NCBI GenBank assembly: GCA_036782715.1
Contig: DAIPYN010000017.1
Location: 1-35,643, forward strand
Length of the DNA stretch: 35,643 nt
DNA from: UBA3478 sp036782715
Lineage (GTDB): Bacteria; Bacteroidota; Bacteroidia; Flavobacteriales; Flavobacteriaceae
Reading direction: 5' to 3'
The stretch's first letter is position 1; every line of letters begins with the position of its first letter. This document shows, one piece after another, positions 24,104 through 33,014 of this stretch. The position numbers and the translations under genes are program-made. Below the pieces are notes generated by a model, which made no database searches, was not told where the DNA came from, and saw nothing but the letters and a program-made list of their open reading frames with translations.

Positions 24104-25813
24104 TTAATAAAACCCTTTGCGTTTTCTTTTACCGGTAGTCTTTTTAGAATTTTTACTGAAGTTTCTAGAGGGTTTAGTCTTGAAGTTCCCTTTTTTAGAA
24201 TTTTCTTTATTCCCTGAGCCACCGCCTTGCTTAGTAACTTCTACACTTACTCGATATCCGTTATGCTCAGTGTCTTTAAAAGTTTCTAAAACTAAATCAG
24301 TAAACCCAGCGTCAACATTAAAAAAGGAGAAGTTGTTAAGTGTATCGACCTTAAAAATATCTTCTCTTTGAAGTTCAAGAGCATTCTTTAGATAATCTTT
24401 CATCGACTTCCAGTTAAAGCCATCTCTTTCACCTAGATTAATGAAAAAGCGAACCTCACCGTGTTTTGCTCTTGAACTTGATTCAGAAGCGCCTTCAGAG
24501 CTGAAGTTTTCTTTTAGATAGTATTGGGCTAATCGATTGTACGCTTCTCCAAACACTTTTCTAAGAAGTGTATCGCGATCGATCGAAGCGAGGGCTTCCT
24601 CTAAAAGAGGCATATAGCTTTCAATGCTTTCATCTACTTCGGTGTCTTTTAACTTATCTGCAAGACTTTTAAGTTGATTTTCGATGATTCCAGCCACTGA
24701 AGGGACTTCGACGAATTTAAATTTCTTTTTAAGTTTTCGCTCGAACTGTTCAATTTTTCTTCGGTCGCTATTGGTGCAAAGGCATAGAGAATGCCCCGTT
24801 TTACCTGCTCTACCTGTTCTTCCACTTCGGTGGTTGTAGGTTTCAGGCTCATCAGGTAGCTGGTAATGGATAACATGGGTAATATCATCGACATCAATAC
24901 CACGAGCAGCAACGTCGGTAGCCACTAGAATTTGTATTTGACGTTTTCTGAAACCAGCCATTACAAGATCCCTTTGGTTTTGGCTTAGATCCCCGTGTAG
25001 GGCACCGGCATTGTATCCGTCCTCTATAAGCTTTTCTGCAATTTTTTGAGTTTCTCTCTTGGTTCTACAGAATATTACAGCGAATAGCTGAGGGTCACTG
25101 TCTACGATTCGTTTTAGAGCCGCATACTTATTTCTTGCACTAACCGTGTACACGAAGTGACTTACTGAGGTAGCTCCTTCATTTTTGCTTCCGACCGTGA
25201 TTTCTACCGGTCGATGCATAAATTCTTTTGCAATTTGAGCAACTTCTGCAGGCATGGTAGCTGAGAATAACCAAGTTAATTTGTCTTCTGGAGTATAACT
25301 CAGAATCGACTTGATATCCTGGTAGAATCCCATGTTCAGCATTTCATCAGCCTCATCTAAAACGCAGTACTCGATCTGATCAATACGAAGCATTTTGCGT
25401 TGAATCAAATCAAGAAGTCTACCTGGGGTAGCTACTACAATTTGAACTCCTGATTTTATAGATTCTGCTTGCTCTCTTACACTAGCTCCTCCATAAACCG
25501 CAACGATTCTTGTTCCTTTTTTAAATTGAGCATATTTACCGAGTTCGGTTGTGATTTGTAAACAAAGTTCTCTAGTAGGAGCAATAATTAAGCCCTGAAC
25601 TACTTTTCGTTTAGTGTCAATTTTTTGAAGTAGAGGAAAACCAAATGCGGCAGTCTTACCGGTTCCTGTTTGTGCTAATGCTACAAGATCGGTCTCTTTC
25701 TCTAATAGTTGTGGAATTGCTTTTGATTGAATTTCAGATGGAGTCTCAAAACCCATCTTTTGTACGGCTTTTAATAGATCTTCATCTAAGCCGAGATTTA
25801 AAAAGGATTGCAT
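24104..25813 (-). CDS. DEAD-box ATP-dependent RNA helicase (CsdA/DbpA-like)
   Basis: A 569-residue RNA helicase for ribosome assembly or RNA unwinding, probably important in the cold. Motifs run in order: Q motif (GFETPSEIQSKAIP), Walker A AQTGTGKT at 47-54, PTREL, DEAD at 153-156, SAT at 184-186, and in the second RecA domain VATDVAARGID and HRSGRTGRAG. A DbpA-type RNA-binding domain lies at about residues 450-530, followed by a Lys-rich tail. This layout matches CsdA/DeaD of Bacteroidota. It is monocistronic, with a -7 element 18 bases before the ATG. DbpA specificity for 23S helix 92 cannot be assumed. Confidence 0.95.
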   Translation of the reverse strand: MQSFLNLGLDEDLLKAVQKMGFETPSEIQSKAIPQLLEKETDLVALAQTGTGKTAAFGFPLLQKIDTKRKVVQGLIIAPTRELCLQITTELGKYAQFKKGTRIVAVYGGASVREQAESIKSGVQIVVATPGRLLDLIQRKMLRIDQIEYCVLDEADEMLNMGFYQDIKSILSYTPEDKLTWLFSATMPAEVAQIAKEFMHRPVEITVGSKNEGATSVSHFVYTVSARNKYAALKRIVDSDPQLFAVIFCRTKRETQKIAEKLIEDGYNAGALHGDLSQNQRDLVMAGFRKRQIQILVATDVAARGIDVDDITHVIHYQLPDEPETYNHRSGRTGRAGKTGHSLCLCTNSDRRKIEQFERKLKKKFKFVEVPSVAGIIENQLKSLADKLKDTEVDESIESYMPLLEEALASIDRDTLLRKVFGEAYNRLAQYYLKENFSSEGASESSSRAKHGEVRFFINLGERDGFNWKSMKDYLKNALELQREDIFKVDTLNNFSFFNVDAGFTDLVLETFKDTEHNGYRVSVEVTKQGGGSGNKENSKKGNFKTKPSRNFSKNSKKTTGKRKRKGFY

Positions 25814-25830
25814 AGGTTGTATTAAGCCGC

Positions 25831-25838
25831 AAAGGTAG
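25831..25838 (-). promoter_or_regulatory. -7 element of the DEAD-box helicase gene
   Basis: TACCTTTG on the minus strand (25838 to 25831) followed by CGGC, 17 bases before the ATG at 25813. The expected -33 position is TAA rather than TTG. Confidence 0.55.
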
Positions 25839-25857
25839 TCTAAATAAGTGTATGCTA

Positions 25858-26448
25858 TTAAAGATCTGTTTTTCGAAGAAATTCTATTAATTTTTGTGTA
25901 GCTCTTGCTCGATGACTTAATGACTTTTTAATTTCCTTATCGAGTTCTCCAAAGGTCTGATGATAGCCTTCTGGCACGAAAATCGGATCATACCCAAAAC
26001 CATTGTCGCCTCTAGGGTGATTCGCTATGCTACCTTTTACAATACCTTCGAAATAATGGATATTGTCATGAGTTATTAAACAAAATACTGTTTTGAAATA
26101 GGCACTTCTATCCTCGATCTGATCGAGGTTCTTTAGCAAGAGTGCGATGTTTTTTTCGTTGTCTCTACTCCCAGAATAATGAGCGCTATCTACACCTGGT
26201 GCTCCGTCTAGGGCATTTACAAATAATCCACTATCATCTGAAAAACAGGGTTTGCCAAAGCGCTTATAAATCGTTGAAGCTTTTTGATGGGCATTTCCTT
26301 CAAGGGTACCTGTAGTTTCTGGGATGTCTTCATCGAAATTGAGTTCGTTCAAAGAAATCAAATGAACCTTTTGGGAAATAAGACCTTTTAATTCTACAAG
26401 TTTACTTTGGTTTTGAGTCGCAAATACGAGTGTTGGTAAATCAGTCAT
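25858..26448 (-). CDS. rdgB: Non-canonical purine NTP pyrophosphatase, RdgB/HAM1 family
   Basis: It hydrolyses ITP, dITP and XTP to monophosphates, keeping deaminated purines out of DNA and RNA. The 196-residue protein has the N-terminal VFATQNQSKLVEL motif (consensus T/S-x-N-x-x-K), FSDDSGLFVNALDGAPGV with the catalytic Asp, and DNGFGYDPIFVP with the substrate-binding loop; it ends with LSHRARA. ATG 26448 (MTDLPTLVF) is chosen because an ATG eight codons upstream lies before the -7 element. It is divergent from the serB-serA gene. Confidence 0.96.
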   Translation of the reverse strand: MTDLPTLVFATQNQSKLVELKGLISQKVHLISLNELNFDEDIPETTGTLEGNAHQKASTIYKRFGKPCFSDDSGLFVNALDGAPGVDSAHYSGSRDNEKNIALLLKNLDQIEDRSAYFKTVFCLITHDNIHYFEGIVKGSIANHPRGDNGFGYDPIFVPEGYHQTFGELDKEIKKSLSHRARATQKLIEFLRKTDL

Positions 26449-26457
26449 AACTACTCG

Positions 26458-26465
26458 CAAAAATA
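26458..26465 (-). promoter_or_regulatory. -7 element of rdgB
   Basis: TATTTTTG on the minus strand (26465 to 26458), 9 bases before the ATG at 26448, giving an almost leaderless mRNA. It decides the start, because the alternative ATG at 26472 would be untranscribed. Confidence 0.6.
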
Positions 26466-26488
26466 GGCTCAAGCATTGAAAGTTTAGC

Positions 26489-26496
26489 TAAATTTG
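26489..26496 (+). promoter_or_regulatory. -7 element of the serB-serA gene
   Basis: TAAATTTG, 24 bases before the GTG start and 23 bases from the divergent rdgB -7 element. No TTG at the -33 position. Confidence 0.5.
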
Positions 26497-26520
26497 TCAT
26501 TAATCATCAATAAATAACAC

Positions 26521-28404
26521 GTGCCTACCTCTTATATTTTCGATTTCGATAGCACTATTACTCGAGTTGAAGCTCTAGATATACTCGCAGAGCTTTCTCT
26601 TGAAGAAAACCCTAAAAAAGAAGCGATCATTGATCAAATTAAAGAGATCACCAATCTTGGGATTGATGGCGATATCTCTTTCACAGAATCTTTGGAGCAA
26701 AGAATCAAGCTTCTTGGGGCGCATCGCGATCATCTTGAGCTACTGATCGAGGAATTAAAAGATAAAATTTCTCATTCGTTCGCATCCAACCGAAAGTTTT
26801 TTGAAACCCATCGAGATGATATCTATGTGATTTCAGCTGGTTTTAAAGAGTTTATTATTCCTATTGTAGCACAGTTTCACATTCCAGCCGATCGCGTATA
26901 CGCAAATACATTTACATTTGACGATAAGGGTTTTATTATTGGCTTCGATAAAGAGAATCCGCTATCTAAGCACAATGGTAAAATTGAGTGCCTTAAGGGG
27001 TTAAACCTTTCAGGTGATATTCAAGTAATTGGTGATGGCTATTCTGATTATGTAATGAGAGAAGCCGGTATTGCCAAGAAGTTTTTTGCATATACAGAAA
27101 ATGTGAAGCGTGAGAAGGCTGTTGTTAATGCCGATTTCGTTACCGAAACATTAGATGAATTTTTATATATCAACGATTTGCCTAGAAATTTTTCATACCC
27201 CAAGAACCGAATTAAGATCCTTCTATTAGAGAATATTCATCCCGATGCGCTCGAGCGTCTTGAGAATGATGGCTACAGTGTTGAACTTGTCTCTACGGCT
27301 TTGAGTGAGTCAGAGCTTATAGAACGTATTAAAGGAGTTCATGTACTAGGTATTCGTTCTAAGACAAAGGTTACGAAGGCGGTTTTAGATGCTGCAGATA
27401 AACTTCTGGCTATCGGTGCCTTTTGTATCGGTACTACGCAGATTGATCTTGAAGCTTGCAAAATGTCAGGGGTGGTTGTTTTTAACGCTCCCTACAGCAA
27501 TACAAGATCTGTAGTAGAGTTAGCTCTTGGCCAGATTGTTATGCTTATGCGCTCTACTTTTCAGCGTTCCTCAGAGATGCATGCTGGTGTATGGAATAAA
27601 ACAGCTGCAGGGTCTAGAGAGGTGAGAGGCAAGACTTTGGGAATTGTGGGATATGGAAATATTGGTAAACAACTTTCTGTTTTAGCCGAAGCGATCGGAA
27701 TGAAGGTTTACTTTTACGATTTACAAGATACCCTAGGTCTGGGTAATGCTGAAAGAGTGGTTAGTCTTGATGATCTATTGCGTATTAGTGATGTGATTTC
27801 TTTGCATGTTGACGATAACCCACAGAATAAGAACTTAATTGGAGATCGCGAATTAAGTCTTTGTAAAGACGGTGCATATCTGATTAATTTATCTCGCGGA
27901 TTTGTAGTGGATATTGATGCGCTCGCACAACATTTAAAATCTGGAAAACTCGCAGGAGCTGCCGTTGATGTATTTCCTGTAGAGCCTAAGCAGAATGGTA
28001 GTTATGAGAGCCCACTAATAGGTTTAGAGAACGTGATTCTTACTCCTCATATCGGTGGAAGTACGATTGAAGCACAACGAGATATTGCAGGATTCGTTCC
28101 TAAAAAAATCATGGGTTATATCAATTCGGGGAACACTGAAGATGCAGTTAACTTTCCCAATATTAGACTGCCACAACAACAAGACCGTCATCGCTTCTTA
28201 CACATCCACAAAAATGTTCCCGGAGTCATGGCTGCGATCAACAAAATACTGGCTGAGTATAAGCTTAATTTAGTAGGACAATTCTTGTCTACAGACCCTG
28301 AGGTAGGTTATGTAATCTCTGACGTTGATAACGCCTACAATCCAGAAGTAATTGAGGCCTTGAGACAAATTCCAAATACCATTCGATTCAGAGTTCTTTA
28401 TTAG
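26521..28404 (+). CDS. Fused phosphoserine phosphatase (SerB) - 3-phosphoglycerate dehydrogenase (SerA)
   Basis: One 627-residue chain joining the last and first enzymes of serine synthesis. Residues 1 to about 210 are a SerB-type HAD phosphatase: DFDST at 8-12 (Asp8 nucleophile, Asp10), VISAGF (motif II), SKHNGK with the motif III Lys, and GDGYSD at 171-176. From about residue 228 comes a D-3-phosphoglycerate dehydrogenase with the NAD loop GYGNIG at 377-382 and catalytic Arg459, Glu488 and His510. An ACT domain at about 550-627 suggests serine feedback inhibition. The start is GTG. No stop or frameshift lies between the domains, so this is a true fusion. The middle enzyme, SerC, is not in the window. 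Similar fusions occur, I believe, in other Flavobacteriia. Confidence 0.92.
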   Translation: MPTSYIFDFDSTITRVEALDILAELSLEENPKKEAIIDQIKEITNLGIDGDISFTESLEQRIKLLGAHRDHLELLIEELKDKISHSFASNRKFFETHRDDIYVISAGFKEFIIPIVAQFHIPADRVYANTFTFDDKGFIIGFDKENPLSKHNGKIECLKGLNLSGDIQVIGDGYSDYVMREAGIAKKFFAYTENVKREKAVVNADFVTETLDEFLYINDLPRNFSYPKNRIKILLLENIHPDALERLENDGYSVELVSTALSESELIERIKGVHVLGIRSKTKVTKAVLDAADKLLAIGAFCIGTTQIDLEACKMSGVVVFNAPYSNTRSVVELALGQIVMLMRSTFQRSSEMHAGVWNKTAAGSREVRGKTLGIVGYGNIGKQLSVLAEAIGMKVYFYDLQDTLGLGNAERVVSLDDLLRISDVISLHVDDNPQNKNLIGDRELSLCKDGAYLINLSRGFVVDIDALAQHLKSGKLAGAAVDVFPVEPKQNGSYESPLIGLENVILTPHIGGSTIEAQRDIAGFVPKKIMGYINSGNTEDAVNFPNIRLPQQQDRHRFLHIHKNVPGVMAAINKILAEYKLNLVGQFLSTDPEVGYVISDVDNAYNPEVIEALRQIPNTIRFRVLY

Positions 28405-28410
28405 AAATCA

Positions 28411-28884
28411 TTAATCGTGGTGATAGGGTTCACCTCTGAGAATTGAAAAGGCTCGATATAGCTGCTCGCTGAAAATTAGTCGTACCATCTGGTGAGTGAA
28501 GGTCATTTTAGAAAGTGAGATTAGCAAATGTGCCTTGGCTTTTAAGGATTCACTATGTCCATAAGGGCCACCAATCACAAAAGTTAAATTGCTATTTCCC
28601 TGCAAGCCTTCGTTCTCTATGAAGCTAGAGAATGATCTTGAACTAAAGGCTTTTCCATTCTCATCTAGTAAAATGAGTCTCGATTGCTTGTCTAATAAAC
28701 TTTCAATCTTTTGAGCCTCGTACTCTTTTTGATCATCAATTCTTATCGATTTTCTTCGAGACGGATCGGGAATTTCGATGTAATTGAATCTGGCATAATG
28801 ATTCAGTTTTTTATGGTATTTGTCGATGAGCTCTTTGAGAAGCTTGTCATCGGTTTTACCAATTACTAGCAGGGTCACTTTCAT
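28411..28884 (-). CDS. rlmH: 23S rRNA (pseudouridine1915-N3)-methyltransferase
   Basis: A 157-residue SPOUT methyltransferase that methylates pseudouridine 1915 in helix 69 of 23S rRNA on whole ribosomes. It starts MKVTLLVIGKTDD. The SAM-binding knot appears as FVIGGPYGHS and SLSKMTFTHQMVRLIFSEQL, and it ends with the conserved YRAFSILRGEPYHHD. ATG 28884 is used rather than one eight codons upstream; the usual length is 155-157 and the -7 element lies between the two. Its 3' end is six bases from the end of the serB-serA gene. Confidence 0.98.
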   Translation of the reverse strand: MKVTLLVIGKTDDKLLKELIDKYHKKLNHYARFNYIEIPDPSRRKSIRIDDQKEYEAQKIESLLDKQSRLILLDENGKAFSSRSFSSFIENEGLQGNSNLTFVIGGPYGHSESLKAKAHLLISLSKMTFTHQMVRLIFSEQLYRAFSILRGEPYHHD

Positions 28885-28905
28885 TTTCTTAAATTCGTGT
28901 GACCT

Positions 28906-28913
28906 CAAAAATA
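28906..28913 (-). promoter_or_regulatory. -7 element of rlmH
   Basis: TATTTTTG on the minus strand (28913 to 28906), 21 bases before ATG 28884. It supports the shorter rlmH start. No TTG is visible at the -33 position. Confidence 0.55.
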
Positions 28914-28928
28914 AGTCGAGTTCATAAA

Positions 28929-29864
28929 ATGGATGCCTCCGTAGAAAAATTCTTGAATTGGCCAGTAGTGAAAACGCTAGTTAGTGCCCTTAGAACGGTT
29001 AAGCTACCTGGGTATCCCGGTTTCTCATTATTCGACCTAATTAACTTATATATCTCTGGAATTATCAAGGGAGCGTTAACCTCAAGAGCTAGTTCTATCG
29101 CCTTTAGTCTATTTATGGCGCTATTTCCTCTGCTCATTTTTTTATTGACGCTTATTCCGTATTTGATTCCTTTAGTTGAAACGACCTCTGAGCCTTTCGA
29201 TCAGAAGCTTCTTTTCTTTTTAGAGTCTTTTTTACCCGGGGCAACCGCGGAGTATTTTTCTCAAATTTTTGAGCAGTTGAAAAATCAGCCAACCGAAGGC
29301 TTATTATCCACAACCTTCTTGCTATCCATCTTTCTCGTAGCTAACGGGGTCAGTTCTATTTTTAGTCAATTTGACCAATCCTATCATATTAAATTGAATC
29401 AAAATTTTTTTAAGCAATACGCATACGCCGTATTTGTGGGATTACTTTTATCCCTAGGTATTATCGTAGGAGCTATCGCCTACATTTACTCCGAATTCTA
29501 CATCGTTGAATTTGGACTAGATGAGGCCCGTTTCAGTCAGAATCGAATTTCGCTACTCTTTGTGATTTTTATGTCGTACATAGGAACCAGTTTATTGTAT
29601 TATTTTGGTACCGCACGAGCGACTCGAATCGCTTTCTTTTCATGGGGTCCACTAATGACTACCTTACTTCTTTTGGTTACTTCGTATCTATTTGGAGTTT
29701 ACATTGAAAAATTCGCTAGTTATAATGAACTATACGGTGCACTTGGAGGTTTGTTGATACTTATGGTTTTCTTGTGGCTAAATTCTAATATCCTCTTATT
29801 AGGTTTTGAATTAAATGCGGTTTTAGCCCGATTAAAGAATGAATTGAATCCCTCAAAGGAATGA
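28929..29864 (+). CDS. YihY/BrkB family inner-membrane protein
   Basis: A 311-residue integral membrane protein of the YihY (UPF0761) family, function unresolved; old links to RNase BN are considered mistaken. The N-terminal part has LPGYPGFSLFDLINLYISGI and GALTSRASSIAFSLFMALFP, both typical of the family. About six hydrophobic segments follow, ending with LYGALGGLLILMVFLWLNSNILLLG. ATG 28929 is preferred to a GTG ten codons upstream because the family sequence begins about there and the divergent promoter region needs the space. The stop overlaps the priA start as ATGA, so the two are coupled, although I know of no functional tie. Confidence 0.9.
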   Translation: MDASVEKFLNWPVVKTLVSALRTVKLPGYPGFSLFDLINLYISGIIKGALTSRASSIAFSLFMALFPLLIFLLTLIPYLIPLVETTSEPFDQKLLFFLESFLPGATAEYFSQIFEQLKNQPTEGLLSTTFLLSIFLVANGVSSIFSQFDQSYHIKLNQNFFKQYAYAVFVGLLLSLGIIVGAIAYIYSEFYIVEFGLDEARFSQNRISLLFVIFMSYIGTSLLYYFGTARATRIAFFSWGPLMTTLLLLVTSYLFGVYIEKFASYNELYGALGGLLILMVFLWLNSNILLLGFELNAVLARLKNELNPSKE

Positions 29865-32293
29865 CAAAGTATGTTGAGGTAATTCTTCCTTTAGCTCTTG
29901 ATCGTCCGTTCACCTATATCAGTCATGAGTTAGATGTTGACCTTGTCGGATGTAGAGTTATTGTCCCCTTCGGCAGAAACAAATTTTACACAGGGATTGT
30001 AGTTGGTGTAAGTGAAGAAACTCCGACTTATCCAGTTAAAGCGATAGAGGAAGTTCTCGATAATCAGGCCATCGTTAGCAAGGTTCAAATTGAGTTATGG
30101 AATTGGATTGCCTCGTATTACCTCTGTGGAATTGGAGAGGTGATGCGGGCAGCATTGCCTTCTGCGTTGCTTTTTGAGAGTGAAACCATGGTTCATTTAA
30201 ACGATGAAGATTTTAGAAGTCGCAAACTCACCGATGACCAATACCTACTTTGTGAACTGCTCGAACAGCAACCCCAAAAGCTGTCTTTTATTCGTAAACA
30301 TGCGGATATTAAAGGGCTGAATAGGTGTCTTAATGATCTCATTGAATTTGAGATTCTAGAGCGATTTGAGCAGATCGAAAATAAAGGGTATCAAAAATTT
30401 ACTCCTTGGTTGGTCTTAGAAGATTCCACAAAAGCAGAGGAAATTTTAAAGCAGACTCAAGCACCTGCACAGCGCGATTTGGTGATGCAATTTTTTAGTG
30501 AAGCGAAAGGAACGAACGAAATAGCTTGGTTGCCTTTTGCCAAGAAATATGTCATCAGCACATCTATTCGTAATAGCTTGATTAAAAAGGGTGTATTTCG
30601 TTTAGATTCTAGAGTTTTAGATCGAATTTCAGGTAAAGAGGATGACGAAATAGTCTTCGAACTATCTGGTTCACAACAAAAGGCTGTTACAGAAATCAAC
30701 CGAGGTTTTGAGGCTAGTAAGCCTGTTTTATTGCATGGGTTGACGGGTTCGGGCAAGACGATGCTTTATATGAGCTTCATTGATGAGGTTTTAAAAGAAG
30801 GAAAACAAGTCTTATTTCTACTGCCAGAAATTGCCCTGACTACTTCACTTTGGAAGCGCTTGAACAAGCGATTTTCAAAACAGGTCATTGCCTATAGTTC
30901 GAATCTTTCAATGGTTGAAAAAGCAGAGTTTTGGAATAAGGTTAGAGAAAACTCTGATGAAGCAAAAGTGATCGTTGGTGCAAGGTCTGCATTATTGCTT
31001 CCATTCAATAATCTCGGTTTAATTATTGTCGATGAAGAGCACGACCCCTCTTATAAACAGCATGATCCAGCCCCTCGTTATCAAGCGAGAGATCTCGCCG
31101 TTTATTTGGCTCATAAAGAACATTGTCCCATTATTTTAGGTTCTGCAACTCCTAGTCTCGAGTCGTTGTATAATGCTGGTTTTGGTGAAAACAAGCAATC
31201 GAAATACCACTATGTATATTTAGGTGAGCGTTTTGGTGAATCTAGATTACCAGACATTCAGATTCTAGATAAAGCGCTTTTGAGAAAGAAAAAACTCATG
31301 AAGTCCTGGATTTCACAACCCGTAATTGATCAGGTGGTGAAGGTTCTTGGTGAAAAGAAACAAGTCCTTTTCTTTCAGAATCGCAGGGGATTCTCAAGTT
31401 TGTTAGAATGTTTGGACTGTGGTCATATCCCTGGATGTAAGAATTGTGATGTAAGTCTAACCTTTCACCGATTAGATCAATCGTTAAGATGTCATTACTG
31501 TGGTTATTCTGAAAGCGTAGCGAATCACTGTACGAAATGCCATTCACCTTCCTTAGATAAACATGGTTTGGGTACGCAACAGGTTGAGGAGTTAGTGAAA
31601 GAATTGTTTCCTGACTATAAGGTGGGCCGAATGGACAAGGATACTCAGAAAGGTAAGTCGGGCCACCAAAAGCTTCTTGAAAAATTCGAAAATCAAGATT
31701 TGCAGATTTTGGTAGGAACACAAATGGTGAGTAAAGGTCTTGATTTTAAGAATATTGGTTTGGTCGTTGTGGTGAATGCGGATCAGCTATTACACAGAGC
31801 AGATTACAGGGCTCATGAACGTGCCTTTCAACAATTGACTCAGGTCTCAGGTAGAGCTGGAAGAACTTCAGAAACCTCAAAAGTTCTCATCCAGACCTTT
31901 GATCCCAATCATCGCGTGTTTCGAAGTTTACAGGATCGAAACGTATCTGAATTCATAGCCAATGAATTTGCCGAGCGGAGACTGTTTAATTATCCGCCCT
32001 ATGTCAGGATGATTAAGATTCAATTCTTAGCTAAGCAAGTATCCTTAGCGATCGAAGGTGCCTCTTGGTTCGCAAAAGGGGTTCGTCAAATAAATGGAGT
32101 ATTAGTTTTAGGAAACGATGCACCCACCATTGAGAAAATTAGAAACCAGTATTATCAACAGGTACTGATCAAGGCACCCCTTAATTACCCGATGTCTTCG
32201 CTTAAAAAACAATTGCTGCGTTTCAAAAAGTCTTTTGATAATATTCCCGGATTTTCAAAAATTCAGATCATATTTCACGTAGACCACATCTAG
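29861..32293 (+). CDS. priA: Primosomal protein N' (replication restart helicase PriA)
   Basis: An 810-residue 3'-5' helicase that reloads the replisome at stalled forks. The N-terminal fork-binding domain (VEVILPLALDRPFTY, VGCRVIVPFGRNKFYTGIV) is followed by Walker A GLTGSGKT at 293-300 and DEEH at 391-394. The zinc-binding insertion has eight cysteines: 517, 520, 526, 529, 544, 547, 557 and 560, enough for two zinc ions. The second helicase half has LVGTQMVSKGLDF and QVSGRAGR. The length is within the range for PriA of Bacteroidota. It overlaps the YihY-like gene by four bases. Confidence 0.97.
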   Translation: MTKYVEVILPLALDRPFTYISHELDVDLVGCRVIVPFGRNKFYTGIVVGVSEETPTYPVKAIEEVLDNQAIVSKVQIELWNWIASYYLCGIGEVMRAALPSALLFESETMVHLNDEDFRSRKLTDDQYLLCELLEQQPQKLSFIRKHADIKGLNRCLNDLIEFEILERFEQIENKGYQKFTPWLVLEDSTKAEEILKQTQAPAQRDLVMQFFSEAKGTNEIAWLPFAKKYVISTSIRNSLIKKGVFRLDSRVLDRISGKEDDEIVFELSGSQQKAVTEINRGFEASKPVLLHGLTGSGKTMLYMSFIDEVLKEGKQVLFLLPEIALTTSLWKRLNKRFSKQVIAYSSNLSMVEKAEFWNKVRENSDEAKVIVGARSALLLPFNNLGLIIVDEEHDPSYKQHDPAPRYQARDLAVYLAHKEHCPIILGSATPSLESLYNAGFGENKQSKYHYVYLGERFGESRLPDIQILDKALLRKKKLMKSWISQPVIDQVVKVLGEKKQVLFFQNRRGFSSLLECLDCGHIPGCKNCDVSLTFHRLDQSLRCHYCGYSESVANHCTKCHSPSLDKHGLGTQQVEELVKELFPDYKVGRMDKDTQKGKSGHQKLLEKFENQDLQILVGTQMVSKGLDFKNIGLVVVVNADQLLHRADYRAHERAFQQLTQVSGRAGRTSETSKVLIQTFDPNHRVFRSLQDRNVSEFIANEFAERRLFNYPPYVRMIKIQFLAKQVSLAIEGASWFAKGVRQINGVLVLGNDAPTIEKIRNQYYQQVLIKAPLNYPMSSLKKQLLRFKKSFDNIPGFSKIQIIFHVDHI

Positions 32294-32317
32294 TGGGATA
32301 GATACTTTTCAAAATGC

Positions 32318-32348
32318 TTGTATAATGTACATTTAAAACTTATTTTTG
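32318..32348 (+). promoter_or_regulatory. Promoter of the rpsF-rpsR-rplI operon
   Basis: TTG (32318-32320), a 20-base spacer, then TATTTTTG (32341-32348) and GCAC, matching the rpmE2 promoter exactly in both boxes and spacing. The leader to ATG 32371 is about 15 bases, too short for a structured S6:S18 autoregulatory site. Confidence 0.78.
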
Positions 32349-32370
32349 CACGCATTTTTAACTTATTATA

Positions 32371-32706
32371 ATGAACCAATACGAAACTGTTTTCATTTTG
32401 AATCCCGTTCTATCTGACACTCAGGTAGAGGAAACAGCCAAGAAGTTTGAGAGCTTCTTAACAGAGCGTGGTGCTAAGTTTGTTGCCAAAGAAAACTGGG
32501 GACTTAAAAAACTAGCTTACCCAATTCAGAACAAAAAGAGTGGTTTTTACCATTTGTTTGAATTTCAAGCTCCGGCTGAATCGATTAACGAATTAGAGCT
32601 TGAATTTCGCCGTGATGAGCGAGTAATGCGCTATTTAACTGTAAAGTTAGATAAGGATGCAATCGCTTGGGCTGAAAAGAGAAGACAAAAACTTAAAACT
32701 GCTTAA
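32371..32706 (+). CDS. rpsF: 30S ribosomal protein S6
   Basis: A 111-residue S6 with MNQYETVFILNPVLSD at the start, the central WGLKKLAYPIQNKKSGFYHLFEF, and RRDERVMRYLTVKLD near the end. It pairs with S18 on the platform of the small subunit. It is the first gene of rpsF-rpsR-rplI. In this operon no ssb or priB gene lies between rpsF and rpsR, unlike many other bacteria. Confidence 0.98.
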   Translation: MNQYETVFILNPVLSDTQVEETAKKFESFLTERGAKFVAKENWGLKKLAYPIQNKKSGFYHLFEFQAPAESINELELEFRRDERVMRYLTVKLDKDAIAWAEKRRQKLKTA

Positions 32707-32708
32707 TT

Positions 32709-33005
32709 ATGTCAACTATTGAACAACAAGCTAAAGGGAAAAAAGATGGCGAAATTCGCTACTTAACTCCTTTAAATATTGACACACAGAAAGAGAAGAA
32801 GTACTGTAGATTTAAAAAATCAGGGATCAAGTACATTGATTACAAAGACCCAGATTTCTTATTGAAGCTAGTGAACGAACAAGGTAAAATCTTACCTCGT
32901 CGTTTAACAGGAACTTCACTGAAATACCAACGTAAAGTATCACAAGCTATCAAACGCGCTCGTCACCTAGCACTTATGCCATATGTTGGCGATATGCTTA
33001 AATAA
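32709..33005 (+). CDS. rpsR: 30S ribosomal protein S18
   Basis: A 98-residue S18, the partner of S6. The core is YCRFKKSGIKYIDYKD, GKILPRRLTGTSLKYQRKV and AIKRARHLALMPY. The N-terminal extension of about 30 residues (MSTIEQQAKGKKDGEIRYLT) is longer than in E. coli S18 (75 residues). It starts two bases after the rpsF stop and ends nine bases before rplI. Confidence 0.98.
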   Translation: MSTIEQQAKGKKDGEIRYLTPLNIDTQKEKKYCRFKKSGIKYIDYKDPDFLLKLVNEQGKILPRRLTGTSLKYQRKVSQAIKRARHLALMPYVGDMLK

Positions 33006-33014
33006 GAAAACGAT

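Noticed and set aside
24117..24371. A hydrophobic 84-codon plus-strand frame resembling a small membrane protein
   Set aside because: It is the antisense of the Lys-rich tail and RNA-binding domain of the helicase; complementing Lys codons gives Phe/Leu, which mimics a membrane helix.
26521..28404. Two separate genes (serB then serA) joined by error
   Set aside because: No stop, frameshift or internal start with a promoter is seen between the domains, and the linker reads smoothly from about residue 205 to 230.
28899..28929. GTG at 28899 as the start of the YihY-like protein
   Set aside because: It would add ten residues not typical of the family and sits in the divergent promoter region; the ATG at 28929 fits better.
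31296..31721. A 141-codon open frame on the minus strand
   Set aside because: It is opposite the zinc-binding region of priA, whose eight cysteines and helicase motifs prove the plus-strand frame.
32349..32370. S6:S18-binding autoregulatory leader before rpsF
   Set aside because: The predicted leader is only about 15 bases and AT-rich, with no hairpin.
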